The position numbers and the translations under genes are program-made. A stretch of 64,000 nt of DNA from Denitrovibrio sp. Lineage in GTDB: Bacteria; Chrysiogenota; Deferribacteres; Deferribacterales; Geovibrionaceae. The notes under the pieces were generated by a model. It did not search any database. It was not told the DNA's origin and saw only the letters and a program-made list of their open reading frames with translations. The stretch spans positions 1-64,000 of the forward strand of contig PKTN01000009.1 of NCBI GenBank assembly GCA_002869185.1. The letters are read 5' to 3'. Shown piece by piece: positions 8,581 to 18,628 of the stretch; position 1 is the stretch's first letter; each line of letters begins with the position of its first letter.

Positions 8581-9795
8581 ATGGTTAAGGTTGGGATATT
8601 AGCGATAGGTAGTGAACTCCTTGAAGGGAGTATAGTTGATACAAACTCTGCGTGGTTAGGTTCTAAGCTGACCAAGGCTGGCTTCAATGTTGATGATGTG
8701 CGTCTTATCCCTGATGACAGAGAGAAGATTGTGACCACGATGAAGGAAGCCCTTGAAAAGTATGATATTGTACTGACTACAGGCGGGCTTGGGCCTACAT
8801 TTGATGATATCACAGCAGAGGCTATGGCAGAGGCGACAGGTGTAGAGCTTGAGATGTGTGAAGAAGCGAGACAGCACATGATAAAGAGGCTACAAAAATA
8901 TGGCGTAACTATCAAAGAATCTCACGAACGTCAAGCACTCCTTCCGAAAGGGTGTTTAATTTTTCCTAATGTATCAGGTACAGCTATGGGATTTGCTATG
9001 GAGCAAAACGGGAATGTGATAGCGAGTATGCCGGGCGTGCCTTACGAAATGTATAATATGTTCGATAATCATGTTTTACCTTTTTTGCTTGAAAGACATT
9101 CTCTGAAAGAACGAATCAGTATAGATGTTCGTATTGGCGGTCTGCCTGAGAGTGATATTGATGATGTGGTTATAGATATGAATCTGCCTGAAGAGGTGGA
9201 GTGCATTATAAATGTGGCGAAGGGTGAGTGCCTCGTTAAGTTTAGAGGTTTTGATAAAGCTCAGATAGAAAAATGTGCAGAGCATGTGGCTAAAGCATTT
9301 CCTAAGAATTTTGTCGGATACGGTGACGATGGTTTGGCATCAGTGCTTATACGGTTGTTAAAAGAGAAAAAGATGACAATATCCGTGGCTGAAAGCTGTA
9401 CAGGCGTAATGATAGGTAAAGAGCTCACTGAGATTTCAGGATCTAGCGAAGTCTTTATGGGTGGTATAATATCTTATAGTAACGAAGCTAAAGAGCGTTT
9501 ATTGAGGGTTCCTCATAATATAATGGTTTTATATGGTGCTGTGAGTGTGGAGACAGCAAAGGCTATGGCTGTGGGAGTTGCAAATCAGCTCCGTACACAA
9601 TGCTCAATAGCTGTGACGGGTATCGCAGGACCAGGTGGTGGAACAGAAGAGAAGCCAGTAGGGACTATCTGCCTCGCGTATTCTGTAAACAATGAAGTGA
9701 CAACAAAGAAATATGAATACATGGGTGACAGGGATGCCATACGCACACGTGCGATGAAGACAGCTCTTCGCGAAATGATAGATCTTTTAAAATGA
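8581..9795 (+). CDS. cinA: CinA: nicotinamide-nucleotide amidohydrolase with molybdopterin-binding-type N-domain
   Basis: CinA-type proteins deamidate NMN for NAD recycling and hydrolyse ADP-ribose. The 404-residue protein has both expected domains: residues 1-170 with IGSELLEGSIVDTNS, TTGGLGPTFDDIT and MPGVPYEMY (COG1058-type), and about 255-400 with the amidohydrolase motifs ISVAESCTGVMIGKELT, GGIISYSNEAK and VTGIAGPGGGTEEKPVGT. ATG at 8581 follows AAAGGAATAGAAA. Its stop overlaps the start of the following SDR gene by four bases (ATGA), suggesting coupled translation. Confidence 0.96.
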   Translation: MVKVGILAIGSELLEGSIVDTNSAWLGSKLTKAGFNVDDVRLIPDDREKIVTTMKEALEKYDIVLTTGGLGPTFDDITAEAMAEATGVELEMCEEARQHMIKRLQKYGVTIKESHERQALLPKGCLIFPNVSGTAMGFAMEQNGNVIASMPGVPYEMYNMFDNHVLPFLLERHSLKERISIDVRIGGLPESDIDDVVIDMNLPEEVECIINVAKGECLVKFRGFDKAQIEKCAEHVAKAFPKNFVGYGDDGLASVLIRLLKEKKMTISVAESCTGVMIGKELTEISGSSEVFMGGIISYSNEAKERLLRVPHNIMVLYGAVSVETAKAMAVGVANQLRTQCSIAVTGIAGPGGGTEEKPVGTICLAYSVNNEVTTKKYEYMGDRDAIRTRAMKTALREMIDLLK

Positions 9796-10571
9796 GTCGT
9801 ATATTTATAACTGGAGCTACAGGTGTTTTTGGCAGTGAGTTAGCACATAGACTAGCCGATAGAGGACACTCTTTAGTTCTTGCATACAGAGATAGCAATA
9901 AGCTTACGGCTTTGCTAAGTGAACTTTCTATTTATTCAGCTGATATAACTGCCTTTGAAATGGATTTATCTTGCAAAGACAGTATAAATGAGCAACTTGC
10001 CATTCATATACCTGATCCCAACACAATAGATGTTGTCATTAATAATGCCGCAATAGCAGGTGAATTTAAGCTAGTCGAGGATTACGACATACAGTTATTT
10101 CAGAGCGTTCTTGATATTAATTTGTATGGCTCTTTAGCAGTAACCCGTTACTTTTTAAAGAGTATGAAAGAGAGAAATGTAGGCAAGATTTTCAATATTT
10201 GCGGTGGTGCAATTGGCTGGGGTAGCGACAAAACCTGTCAGAGTGCATATATAGTATCAAAGTATGCCCTATATGGTCTTGTTGAGTCCATAGCAGACGA
10301 AGTAGCTGATTATGAGATTGTTGTGAATGCTGTGCTACCTGGACCTATGGAGTCAAAACTACACGATATATTAGTTCCTGAAACTGATGGACATCGAAAG
10401 CCAGACTTAGGAAAAGCACTAGATGCTATGACGTGGTTAGTGGAGAATGCTAATAAGAATCATAGCGGAAAATTAATAAGTGCGTGCTGGGACAATTATA
10501 AGGAGATGGATGATAGCGTAGATTTATATACTCTGAAAAGAGTTGATGTACGGAACTATTCAGCTAGGTAA
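9792..10571 (+). CDS. Short-chain dehydrogenase/reductase
   Basis: A classical SDR of 259 residues. The NAD(P) motif is TGATGVFGSE near the N-terminus, NNAA is at about residue 77, and the catalytic YIVSK (Tyr-x3-Lys) at about residue 154; PGPMESK follows. The C-terminal part resembles SDRs from polysaccharide clusters, so it may act on a nucleotide sugar, but the substrate cannot be told. It overlaps cinA by four bases and ends exactly where the convergent DUF354 gene ends, with no terminator between. It probably marks the left edge of the glycan locus. Confidence 0.85.
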   Translation: MSRIFITGATGVFGSELAHRLADRGHSLVLAYRDSNKLTALLSELSIYSADITAFEMDLSCKDSINEQLAIHIPDPNTIDVVINNAAIAGEFKLVEDYDIQLFQSVLDINLYGSLAVTRYFLKSMKERNVGKIFNICGGAIGWGSDKTCQSAYIVSKYALYGLVESIADEVADYEIVVNAVLPGPMESKLHDILVPETDGHRKPDLGKALDAMTWLVENANKNHSGKLISACWDNYKEMDDSVDLYTLKRVDVRNYSAR

Positions 10572-11633
10572 CTAATCTTTTAATATCTCATCGACAATAG
10601 AATCTAAATCAAAATTCATAGTATCAAATAACTCTTTAGGGGCGTTACGTTTTGACATTATGCGTGATGTTGTCTCTATAAGCTCTTCGACTGTATCTAT
10701 CTTTTCCATCAATTGTGCGTCTATAAGTAATTTGTCGTAGTGAGAGACAAAAGAACGTGTAGATATCGTAGGTGTTCCGAAGAAACATGCTTCAGAGTTT
10801 AAAGTTCCACCGCCACCAATAAACAGATCAGCGAAAGCAAGTAAGTGTTGGATGACCATTTTTTCCTCTAAGACAGCAGCATATGGGAATAGTTCTTTGA
10901 GTGGTTCGTGTTCATACCTAGGTATCACTATTATATTTACATCCATAGTCTCATGAATGATCTTTAAACCATCGTATAAAACTGGATACTTTTTGTGTAC
11001 GTATGAGGCTTTAAATTCTTCTTCACGTACAACAATAGTTTTTTTCTTAGCATCTAGGCCGTGTGATTTCAGGAAATCATCATAGAATGATCTATCAGGT
11101 TTAAAGTCGTGCAACCAAGCAACAACATCAAGAAACTGATAGCTATGTATCTGATCGGCTTCCATAGAGAAACGCTCAAAGATCGTCTGAGGAACCATAT
11201 ATGGACGGAATGCTTTAGTTGAAAGTGGTAGGGTCAGTCTAGCTTGTGGCAAAGCCTTTTTAAAGTTTGCCTTATGGTCAGAGAGTGGAATGTCATAGAA
11301 ATTTACGATAGGTACGCCAAGTCCAAAAGCGACTCTATTAGCATCTACGCTACAAAGGCATACAAGCTTAGTGATATTGCGTTTTTCGATATATTCCATG
11401 AGTGCGAGCTGTCTGTGGATAGATGCCTTGAGCTTGTCACCCAAATTAGCACCACCAAAGAAACCCCTGTTGATAAAATCGATACGATAAAGCGTAAGAA
11501 GATCAACAACCTCTTTATAGCCGTCACCCTCACGGGCAGTGACTAAAACATTGTGACCACGCTCCTTTATCTTAGCGATGAAAGGGCGGAAGAACATAAC
11601 TGATTTCGGTGTAACTAAGTCAAACCAGATCAA
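10572..11633 (-). CDS. DUF354-family (GT-B-like) protein
   Basis: A 353-residue DUF354 protein, a family related to UDP-GlcNAc 2-epimerase/GT-B glycosyltransferases and often found in surface-sugar loci. Family features seen: N-terminal WFDLVTPKSVMFFRP, LVTAREGDGY and the donor-site-like IGGGGTLNSEACFFGTPTIS near residue 275. It is the last gene of the minus-strand glycan run and overlaps the radical SAM gene upstream by four bases. Precise reaction unknown. Confidence 0.8.
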   Translation of the reverse strand: MIWFDLVTPKSVMFFRPFIAKIKERGHNVLVTAREGDGYKEVVDLLTLYRIDFINRGFFGGANLGDKLKASIHRQLALMEYIEKRNITKLVCLCSVDANRVAFGLGVPIVNFYDIPLSDHKANFKKALPQARLTLPLSTKAFRPYMVPQTIFERFSMEADQIHSYQFLDVVAWLHDFKPDRSFYDDFLKSHGLDAKKKTIVVREEEFKASYVHKKYPVLYDGLKIIHETMDVNIIVIPRYEHEPLKELFPYAAVLEEKMVIQHLLAFADLFIGGGGTLNSEACFFGTPTISTRSFVSHYDKLLIDAQLMEKIDTVEELIETTSRIMSKRNAPKELFDTMNFDLDSIVDEILKD

Positions 11634-12736
11634 AGTATTCCCTTCTCCTTATATTCGTCATACCACCAAGGCTTAATAGGGATAACATCTAAATCACTGA
11701 AGATGTACCCGTACTTACCTGGATATTGTATCATACCCACAGCAGGAATGTGAGGATTTATCAGATTCATTTTATTTGCACATGTGTAAAGGCAGTCTTT
11801 GTGACAACCTTTAGTCTCAATCGTTTCGAGAACATTAAGAGCTTTTGCAGACTCAAGAGCCTTATCAAAACCACCAGCCTCGCGGATGTTACCCATGTGA
11901 AGGTAATCAAGCCATAAGAGGCATGGGTAAAGGTTTCCGTATGGGTCTATATCGATATTCCTACGTCCCATAAAGCAATCGAACTCGATCTTTTTCCCTT
12001 CGTATACAGCTTTTTGGAGGAGGTACTTGCTTTTGTAGCGTCCTTGGTCATAGCCGATCTTTACGAGTTGCTCATCTATACTTTTAAGCTCATCCTCAGT
12101 CCAAATGAAGCTTTCACGGGAGAGTGCCTTCTTCTCAAGGTTGTCCTCTTCATTTCTGTATCTTTCTGGATTATAGCGACCGTAGCCAAGATATAGTCCA
12201 ACACCAAGCTCTTTTGCAAAGTTATATACCCACTCAATAAGATGGTGGTTCTCTTTATAGATTGTAAACTGTAAACGAAGAGCCATCCCTTTAAGTTTCT
12301 GGAGTTCTTCGATAGTTTTTATAGATAGGTCAAAACCATTCTTACGAAGACGTATCTTTTCGTGAGTCTCCTTATCACCATCTAGAGAGATATCTAGACG
12401 ATATATAGGATTCTTTTTAAGTACATATTCAGCCACTTCGACGTGTCTTTCAGGGAACCAACCAGTGATAGGGGAGTCGATTACTACACCTTCGTGATAC
12501 TTGTACATGCTGTCGACTACTCTGAAGTAGGTGTCGCTCATGTGAGGTTCGCCACCTGTAAGGTGTGCCTTTTTAAGATCAAGGTGTTTTGAGGAGAATA
12601 CTGAGTCGAGTTCAGCAGAAGTGAGCTCCTCTTCACGCTTGTCCTCTAGTTTATAGATACTGCAATAACGGCAAGGACCTGGGCAGTATTCTGTAATCGT
12701 GTATGAAATATCTTCTATTTGATAAGGCTTTTGCAT
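11630..12736 (-). CDS. Radical SAM protein with SPASM-like C-terminus
   Basis: A 368-residue radical SAM enzyme. The [4Fe-4S] motif CPGPCRYC is at Cys18, Cys22 and Cys25, followed by the GGEPH motif that contacts SAM. The C-terminal part has CFMGRRNIDIDPYGNLYPC and then CHKDCLYTCANKM, giving auxiliary cluster cysteines of SPASM type. It overlaps its neighbours on both sides (DUF354 gene by four bases; epimerase gene by one). Together with two CDP-paratose-2-epimerase-like genes and the DUF354 gene it forms a four-gene unit, so it probably modifies a sugar or lipid-linked intermediate; that role is inference. Confidence 0.88.
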   Translation of the reverse strand: MQKPYQIEDISYTITEYCPGPCRYCSIYKLEDKREEELTSAELDSVFSSKHLDLKKAHLTGGEPHMSDTYFRVVDSMYKYHEGVVIDSPITGWFPERHVEVAEYVLKKNPIYRLDISLDGDKETHEKIRLRKNGFDLSIKTIEELQKLKGMALRLQFTIYKENHHLIEWVYNFAKELGVGLYLGYGRYNPERYRNEEDNLEKKALSRESFIWTEDELKSIDEQLVKIGYDQGRYKSKYLLQKAVYEGKKIEFDCFMGRRNIDIDPYGNLYPCLLWLDYLHMGNIREAGGFDKALESAKALNVLETIETKGCHKDCLYTCANKMNLINPHIPAVGMIQYPGKYGYIFSDLDVIPIKPWWYDEYKEKGIL

Positions 12737-13806
12737 TAATCTTCTCCAAGTCTTGTACTCATGGCAGTAATTATTTCCTGCATGATATTATCAATATTAT
12801 ATTTATATTCCCACTCTGGATAGTCATTTTTAAATCTTGAGACATCGCTAATCCACCAGATGTGGTCACCAGAGCGGTTATCCTCAGTATAATCATGGTT
12901 AAATTTCTTATTGGACAATTTTTCCACAATTTCGATCGCTTCTAACATGGAGCAATTGCTGTGCCTACTACCACCCATATTGTAAACAGCAGCGATCTTA
13001 GGGTTCTTATAGTAATGGAGAAACGCGTTTATCATATCATAAGAGTGGATATTGTCTCTGACTTGCTTCCCTTTATACCCAAAGATTGTATATTTAGTCC
13101 CTGTGAGGGCACATTTTACGAGATAGCTAAGGAAACCGTGAAGCTGCGCGCCAGAGTGATTAGGTCCTGTGAGACATCCACCTCTGAAAACTGCTGTCTT
13201 CATATCGAAGTACCGACCGTACTCCTGCACCATAACGTCAGCAGCAACCTTGCTTGCACCAAAGATAGAGTGTTTTGATTGGTCGATAGACATATTTTCA
13301 TCTATGCCTTTTGCATAGTATGGATGATCTTCTGATATCTCCCAACGAGTGTCTTTCTCTATTAGTGGGAGGCTATTAGGAGTGTCACCATATACCTTAT
13401 TTGTTGAAGTAAATATAAAGACTGCATCAGGGCAAAACTGTTTAGTAGCCTCAAGCATATTAAGAGTACCAGTAGCGTTTACGCCAAAATCAGTGAATGG
13501 TTCTTTCGCTGCCCAATCGTGGCTGGGCTGAGCTGCAGTGTGTAAAACAAGTTTAATATCTGTCCCATATTCTCTGAAGACGCTTGAGATAGCTTCGAAG
13601 TTTCTGATATCCGCAGTAGTATGCTTATAGTTTTTAAGTTGGCTTTTGAGTCGGCTAACGTTCCAATCGGTAGATGCTTCACCACCAAAGAAGTAAGCTC
13701 TCATGTCGTTATCTATACCAACGATCAAATCAAAATGGTTGCTGAAAAATTCCGCAGCTTCTGAGCCGATAAGCCCACCACTACCTGTTATTAAACAAAT
13801 ATCCAT
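12736..13806 (-). CDS. NAD-dependent nucleotide-sugar epimerase, CDP-paratose 2-epimerase-like
   Basis: An extended SDR of 356 residues. [14 protein letters not shown] binds NAD, and [16 protein letters not shown] is typical of the tyvelose (CDP-paratose 2-) epimerase group. STNKVYG follows, then FGASK where most family members have YxxxK; the catalytic Tyr is Phe here. Start ATG at 13806 has AGAGGA six bases upstream. It overlaps the next upstream gene, a second epimerase of the same group, by 16 bases. Sugar substrate cannot be settled from sequence. Confidence 0.86.
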   Translation of the reverse strand: MDICLITGSGGLIGSEAAEFFSNHFDLIVGIDNDMRAYFFGGEASTDWNVSRLKSQLKNYKHTTADIRNFEAISSVFREYGTDIKLVLHTAAQPSHDWAAKEPFTDFGVNATGTLNMLEATKQFCPDAVFIFTSTNKVYGDTPNSLPLIEKDTRWEISEDHPYYAKGIDENMSIDQSKHSIFGASKVAADVMVQEYGRYFDMKTAVFRGGCLTGPNHSGAQLHGFLSYLVKCALTGTKYTIFGYKGKQVRDNIHSYDMINAFLHYYKNPKIAAVYNMGGSRHSNCSMLEAIEIVEKLSNKKFNHDYTEDNRSGDHIWWISDVSRFKNDYPEWEYKYNIDNIMQEIITAMSTRLGED

Positions 13807-14828
13807 CGTAAATCCTCTTTGTTATCTTTAATCCAGTTTGCAATATCTATTAGTGTCTCTTCGGCAGATATCTCAGGCATCCAGCCGTAGTGTGCAATTT
13901 TATTATTATCAGTTACATAATATTTTAGGTCTAACTCTCTTATCGGTTTGGTAGGAACTTTCTTGTCGCAGATATGTTTTTTGCAGAGATCATCTAGCTC
14001 CCTAATTGATAGTGAATTATCAAGACCGCCACCAACATTGAATGTCTCGCCAGCGAATTTATCTATGTCGTGTATCTGCATATCGATCAGTCTGATCAGA
14101 TCTTTAACGTGCAAGATATCTCTGACCTGTTTACCGTTGCCGAATATCGCAAGCTTCTTGTCGTAAATGTAGCTTGCTGCCCAGTGGGTTATAACACCTT
14201 GGTCTGTCTTGCCGAACTGACCAGCACCAGCGATTAAACCACTTCTGTTGACTATCGCCTTTAAACCTAGTGTTTCGATATATTCTGTGATCATCATCTC
14301 ACCAGCTAGCTTTGTTGTGCCATATAGTGAGCGTGCACCATCGAGTGACAGTTTTTCGGTGAAACCGTTTTCACTGACGCCTGCTGTATTACACGAGGCT
14401 ACGTCGTATCTATCTTCTGTGACAATGTATTTAAGTGAGTTGATTACAGACATAGGGTAGACTCGGCTAGTTGAGATAAAGATTACTGGAGCCTCTTTTT
14501 CAAGAGCTGCGTCTAGGCAGTTAATTAAACCGTTGAAGTTAGTGTCTATGAGATAACGCCTATCTGCCCCTTTGCCAGCCATAACAGATGGCTCCGCAGA
14601 TGCTTCGATAAGCAGGTCGAAGTCTAAATCTTTGAGGTCGTCGTAAAAGCGAACGTCGCCCTTGATAAAAGTAATTCCCATCTTTTCGAGGGGTTCGATA
14701 TTAAGTTCGCTACCTTTGCGGTAAAGATTATCTAAAACAGTTATTTCATATGACGGATACCTTGTTTTGAAGTGTTTCGCAAGACTACTTCCAACAAAAC
14801 CGCAACCGCCAGTTATAAGTATTTTCAA
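13791..14828 (-). CDS. NAD-dependent nucleotide-sugar epimerase/dehydratase, CDP-paratose 2-epimerase-like
   Basis: An extended SDR of 345 residues with [32 protein letters not shown] and catalytic YGTTKLAGE. The best start is TTG at 14828, eight bases after GAAGG; there is no ATG in a suitable place. Upstream lies a palindromic repeat that separates it from the glycosyltransferase/radical SAM fusion. It forms a pair with the following epimerase, so the two may act in sequence on one nucleotide sugar. Confidence 0.86.
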   Translation of the reverse strand: MKILITGGCGFVGSSLAKHFKTRYPSYEITVLDNLYRKGSELNIEPLEKMGITFIKGDVRFYDDLKDLDFDLLIEASAEPSVMAGKGADRRYLIDTNFNGLINCLDAALEKEAPVIFISTSRVYPMSVINSLKYIVTEDRYDVASCNTAGVSENGFTEKLSLDGARSLYGTTKLAGEMMITEYIETLGLKAIVNRSGLIAGAGQFGKTDQGVITHWAASYIYDKKLAIFGNGKQVRDILHVKDLIRLIDMQIHDIDKFAGETFNVGGGLDNSLSIRELDDLCKKHICDKKVPTKPIRELDLKYYVTDNNKIAHYGWMPEISAEETLIDIANWIKDNKEDLRWIFV

Positions 14829-14846
14829 TTCAAAACCTTCTTGTAG

Positions 14847-14902
14847 GTCATCCTGAACGAAAGTGAAGGATCTCTGAGATTCTTCGTTTTACTCAGAATG
14901 AC
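14847..14902. repeat. Palindromic interspersed repeat (GTCATCCTGA...TCAGAATGAC type)
   Basis: A 56-base inverted repeat starts GTCATCCTGAACGAAAG and ends TTTTACTCAGAATGAC, with inner arms GGATCTC / GAGATTC. Elements of this form are scattered in many bacterial genomes. It differs from the repeat at 6430. It overlaps the 3' end of the fusion gene: the last residues RHSE and the stop codon are made of repeat sequence. Confidence 0.85.
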
Positions 14903-17474
14903 GTAACTTTTGCTTAAAACTATTCCAATCGGTGTTCCATTTATCTTTCAGTCTTTCAGTTAGCTTATGTCCGAGTCTGTTTTCGAACACAAGGAAACTG
15001 TTGCCGTCAAAATGGCTATGTTTATTATCGTCCAAAATGCCTTTTTTGATTAGCTGATCATGCATAGGAGTTCCAGGAAAAGGGACAACTATGGAGACTT
15101 GTTGTGAATCAGTGTTTTGCGATACAAGCCAATTAAAAGTTTTTTTAATCGTTTCTTCTGTGTCTGCTATATAGCCTATTGAGAATGTGAGGTGCACACC
15201 TATTCCATGCTTGCGGCATAGTTTCAGAGTCTCTTCGCACTTTGCTATATCTAGTTTCTTATTTATCTCTTTTAGGACGTCTTCGTCGATAGACTCTATT
15301 CCGAATTTGAGAGCTGTTAGCCCGTTAGCCTTCATGCGTATGATGAGGTCTTCGTCAAGCCCACCATCAGCCCTTGCCATCGCCATCCAAGGCAGGTTTA
15401 TATCGTTAACTTCAAGTGAGTCACAGAACCTGTGGAGGTGCTTCATGTCAACGTTGAAGGTATCGTCATCGACATAAAAGGATTTTATACCAAAGTTTTC
15501 TATCCCAGATTTGATTTCATCAGCCACAACTTGCGGATCTGCGGTGCGGTACTTTTTTCCGTAGAATGTATGTGGCCAGAGGCAGAACGTACATTTGAAA
15601 GGGCAACCCCTTGAAAGCTGAACCTGCAGTGAAGGATAAACCAGCTCATCAATTGGTCTGTCATTATAGTTAAAGAATGGTGTTATAACCCTTTCTGGTC
15701 TTGGGAGTGACTTGAAATCAGTATCTGAATCAGTCTCATTAAATACAGCTTTATCACCTGATCTATATATTAAACCACTTATCTTTGAGTAGTCTGTATC
15801 TGCTTTTAAAGCTTGGGAAAGTATTAGCCCTGTCTCTTCGTACTCTTTGATAATACCAAAATCTATAGCAGGGTAATCGAGTAGTTTTTCTTTTAGATAA
15901 CTAACGTGCGAGCCTGTCATGCAAATCTTAGTTTCAGGGATGAATTCTTTTATGCTGGATGCATACTGTAGATCGTTCTCGAATGATGGAGCTGATGTTT
16001 CTATAAAGATCAGATTTGGTGCATAACCATAAATCTCGTATATGAATTCTTCATCGGAATAACCTTCAGCGATGCCATCAATCACCCATGAGCTAATGCC
16101 TGTGTTTTGTAACATAGAGTATAGGTGTCCCATAAAGAATGGGTACGGGATGTAAGGAGGTAGATTTGCATCATACCTGCTCATGTCGTATGTATGTGGC
16201 CAGCGACTTCCAGCATTAACACCAAAACGTCCATCCTTTTGCCAAGGAGGATTGGCTAGCAATACTTTGAAATCTCCATAGATCGCTAGTTTATCTTCGT
16301 AGCTCATACGATATTTTGATGCCTCAACAGCCTTTTGTTTAAGTGATACATCCGTCTGAATAGTCTTTTTGTCGTGCATAGCTGGGAATTTCTTATTGAA
16401 TACCTCAAGCTTTGCTAGTTTTAAGAACCAAGCGAATATTTCGTCATCTATATCGTCAGTCGGTTCTGTACTGATTTGGTCGAGTAGTTTTTTATTATAT
16501 TCAAGTACACCCTCTTTAATGTCGTCAGATACAAAGAAATCGAGGGACTTGATGAAGGAACTATATATTTTACTAGCCATCGGGTGACCTTCAGTAAACC
16601 TAGAAATATCCTCTAAGAAGAAGGTGAATCCTGCTATTATAAATGGGTAGCTGAGGTACCATCTTGATTTCTCACAGAGGATATCAAAGCCCATTTGGGT
16701 GTAGTTTATATTGTGTTCAATCTTTCTACGGTAAAGACCAGCATCCTCAAAAGCGCCTTGTAATTGCCACTTAAAAACTCTGTATCTGTACGCCCTGTCT
16801 ATGAATGAACGTACGTCATCTTTTTGTAAGTGGTACGTGTGTATAGATGGATCCCAGAGGAGTTTGTAGCCCTGCTTACGAAGTTTTATGCCGATGTCGA
16901 CATCTTCGTAGTTGGACATGAATTTGTCCTCGTAAGGGCGAAATTTATTGTTATTTTCAATGATACCTACTTTATGTAGTGCATCTACTCTGTATATGTT
17001 GTTTGAACCGAGTATAAAATCCTTATATTGTGGAGTTTGTGACGAAATAGGTTGGTGTAGATCACGCATTTCGACAACAGCTCTACATCTGTCGCCAAGC
17101 TCTGAGCGATGAAGCTCTATCTGCTTGCCAGCTATCCCGCCGAGATTTGGGTCTGCTTCCATAATAGGGAGTGCACGTTCTATGTGGTCAGGGCGTACTA
17201 TGATGTCGCTGTCGACTGACAGGATGTATGGTGTATCTATGAGTTCTAGGATGCGATTTCTGGCTCTGCCAAGCCCAAGCCTTTCAAAATTACCAAAGTA
17301 CTCTTTAGGGTAGAATTCTACGCCCTCAGATCGGCATATCTCTTCAGTCTTGTCTGTGGAGCCACTGTCTATGACAACGATTTTCTTAGTTTTGACAGTC
17401 TGAGCCTTAAGCCCTTGCAAAACCCTTCTGATTGTTGTTTCGTTGTTTAAAGTTGGGACAAATGCACTAATCAA
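14889..17474 (-). CDS. Fusion: family 2 glycosyltransferase + B12-binding radical SAM enzyme
   Basis: An 861-residue two-enzyme protein. Residues 1-300 are a GT2 domain (FVPTLNNETTIRRVL, DSGSTD, metal site VDSD at 87-90). From about 405 a B12-binding-type domain begins (FKVLLANPPW, PYPFFMGHL, CMTGSHVSYL). The radical SAM motif RGCPFKCTFC has cysteines at 624, 628 and 631, followed by YVDDDTF and KFGIESIDE. B12-binding radical SAM enzymes commonly methylate unreactive carbons or rearrange skeletons, so this could transfer a sugar and alkylate the product; that is inference. Start is TTG at 17474 with AAGGACG five bases upstream. The C-terminal RHSE comes from an overlapping palindromic repeat. 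Confidence 0.88.
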   Translation of the reverse strand: MISAFVPTLNNETTIRRVLQGLKAQTVKTKKIVVIDSGSTDKTEEICRSEGVEFYPKEYFGNFERLGLGRARNRILELIDTPYILSVDSDIIVRPDHIERALPIMEADPNLGGIAGKQIELHRSELGDRCRAVVEMRDLHQPISSQTPQYKDFILGSNNIYRVDALHKVGIIENNNKFRPYEDKFMSNYEDVDIGIKLRKQGYKLLWDPSIHTYHLQKDDVRSFIDRAYRYRVFKWQLQGAFEDAGLYRRKIEHNINYTQMGFDILCEKSRWYLSYPFIIAGFTFFLEDISRFTEGHPMASKIYSSFIKSLDFFVSDDIKEGVLEYNKKLLDQISTEPTDDIDDEIFAWFLKLAKLEVFNKKFPAMHDKKTIQTDVSLKQKAVEASKYRMSYEDKLAIYGDFKVLLANPPWQKDGRFGVNAGSRWPHTYDMSRYDANLPPYIPYPFFMGHLYSMLQNTGISSWVIDGIAEGYSDEEFIYEIYGYAPNLIFIETSAPSFENDLQYASSIKEFIPETKICMTGSHVSYLKEKLLDYPAIDFGIIKEYEETGLILSQALKADTDYSKISGLIYRSGDKAVFNETDSDTDFKSLPRPERVITPFFNYNDRPIDELVYPSLQVQLSRGCPFKCTFCLWPHTFYGKKYRTADPQVVADEIKSGIENFGIKSFYVDDDTFNVDMKHLHRFCDSLEVNDINLPWMAMARADGGLDEDLIIRMKANGLTALKFGIESIDEDVLKEINKKLDIAKCEETLKLCRKHGIGVHLTFSIGYIADTEETIKKTFNWLVSQNTDSQQVSIVVPFPGTPMHDQLIKKGILDDNKHSHFDGNSFLVFENRLGHKLTERLKDKWNTDWNSFKQKLRHSE

Positions 17475-17487
17475 GTTAACGTCCTTA

Positions 17488-18624
17488 TTAACACTGAATT
17501 AAGTCAATTATTGTTATATCATCTATTTCGTTAAGTTTCTTATACATTTTAAATGCATCAGAGCATTTATAGTTTGCTATGATGACGACACTATTGCTAG
17601 GTGCATTCTGCTTGAAGTCATCAAAGGTGAGAACCCTGTCACCTGACTTGTAGTCATCAATAAAACTAATAATTTCAATATTTTGTGATTTTAAGAATTT
17701 ATTGAGAGCGAGCCCTACCCAGCCATGACCATATAAATATATATCCTTTCCCGAGAGATCATTCTGATCTAATAAATTAGCAAATATCCACTCATTTGAT
17801 ACTTGGCAATAGTCAGATGTTATTGCGTTAAATGCATACATTGCATGTTGATTAAAGAAGGTCTTTATTTGGTTTTTAATATCTTCTGCGATGTTGTGCT
17901 TTTCAATAAAGCTGTATACATCAAGTGGGATAGAAAATTGATTAACTACCTGAGAGGTCATATCGCTCTTGTCTGAGCCATTCTGGATGATATCTGGTCC
18001 CCTTCTAGTACATGCCACTTATTCACAAAAAGAGATATTTTCGGATAGGAGTACGCATTTAAGCAGAGTTGCAGTATCTAGAGAGAAAGCATCAGGGAAC
18101 CTTGATATAAAAGCCTCAGATTCCATTAGAGAAGATTTTTTAAAAAGGATGCTACTAAAACTGAAATAATCTACCGAGATCATTCTTAGGTTCTGCATCT
18201 CTTCTAGAAATTCTTCAGGAGAGTATGTCTCTTTAAAAGGGTGCTTAATAACAAATTGACCATGTTCGGATGTGGTTTCTGATCTACCAAATACTAAGTC
18301 AGCATCTGATTGATATAATTTACAGGCTTGCTTAATAAAAGAACTATCTTTGATAACACTTTCATGAGAGAGAAAGTATACGTAGTCACCAGTAGACTGC
18401 AATAGCCCAAATCGAAGAGAGTTATAGTAACCGATAGTACTACCTGTCTTAACGTGTCTTACGTTAGAACCTATATATTTTGGATAGCTATCTTTTTCTA
18501 TCTCGTCATATATATAAATTATTTCTAGATCAATATCCTCTAAAAATAATTCCTTAGTCATTTCATGAAAATCATAAGAGTAATCACTATAGTTAGTTGC
18601 AATGATAGATATTTTTGCACTCAT
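17488..18624 (-). pseudogene. Family 2-type glycosyltransferase with C-terminal Rossmann-like module, in-frame TAA at codon 202
   Basis: A 378-codon frame split by TAA at 18019-18021. The front half (201 residues) is GT2-like: ISIIATNYSDYSYDF, GSTIGYYNSLRFGL, SHESVI, then DYFSFSSILFKKSS as in the two paralogues at 19592 and 20709. The back half continues in frame and carries the module IYLYGHGWVGLAL...SFIDDYKSG from about residue 292. Alignment with the 20709 paralogue across the stop keeps co-linear order (..FIDKPVYLW.. against ..FCE*VACTR..), so one gene is broken by one codon. Possible causes are sequence error, recent decay or readthrough. Confidence 0.78.
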
Positions 18625-18628
18625 GTTG

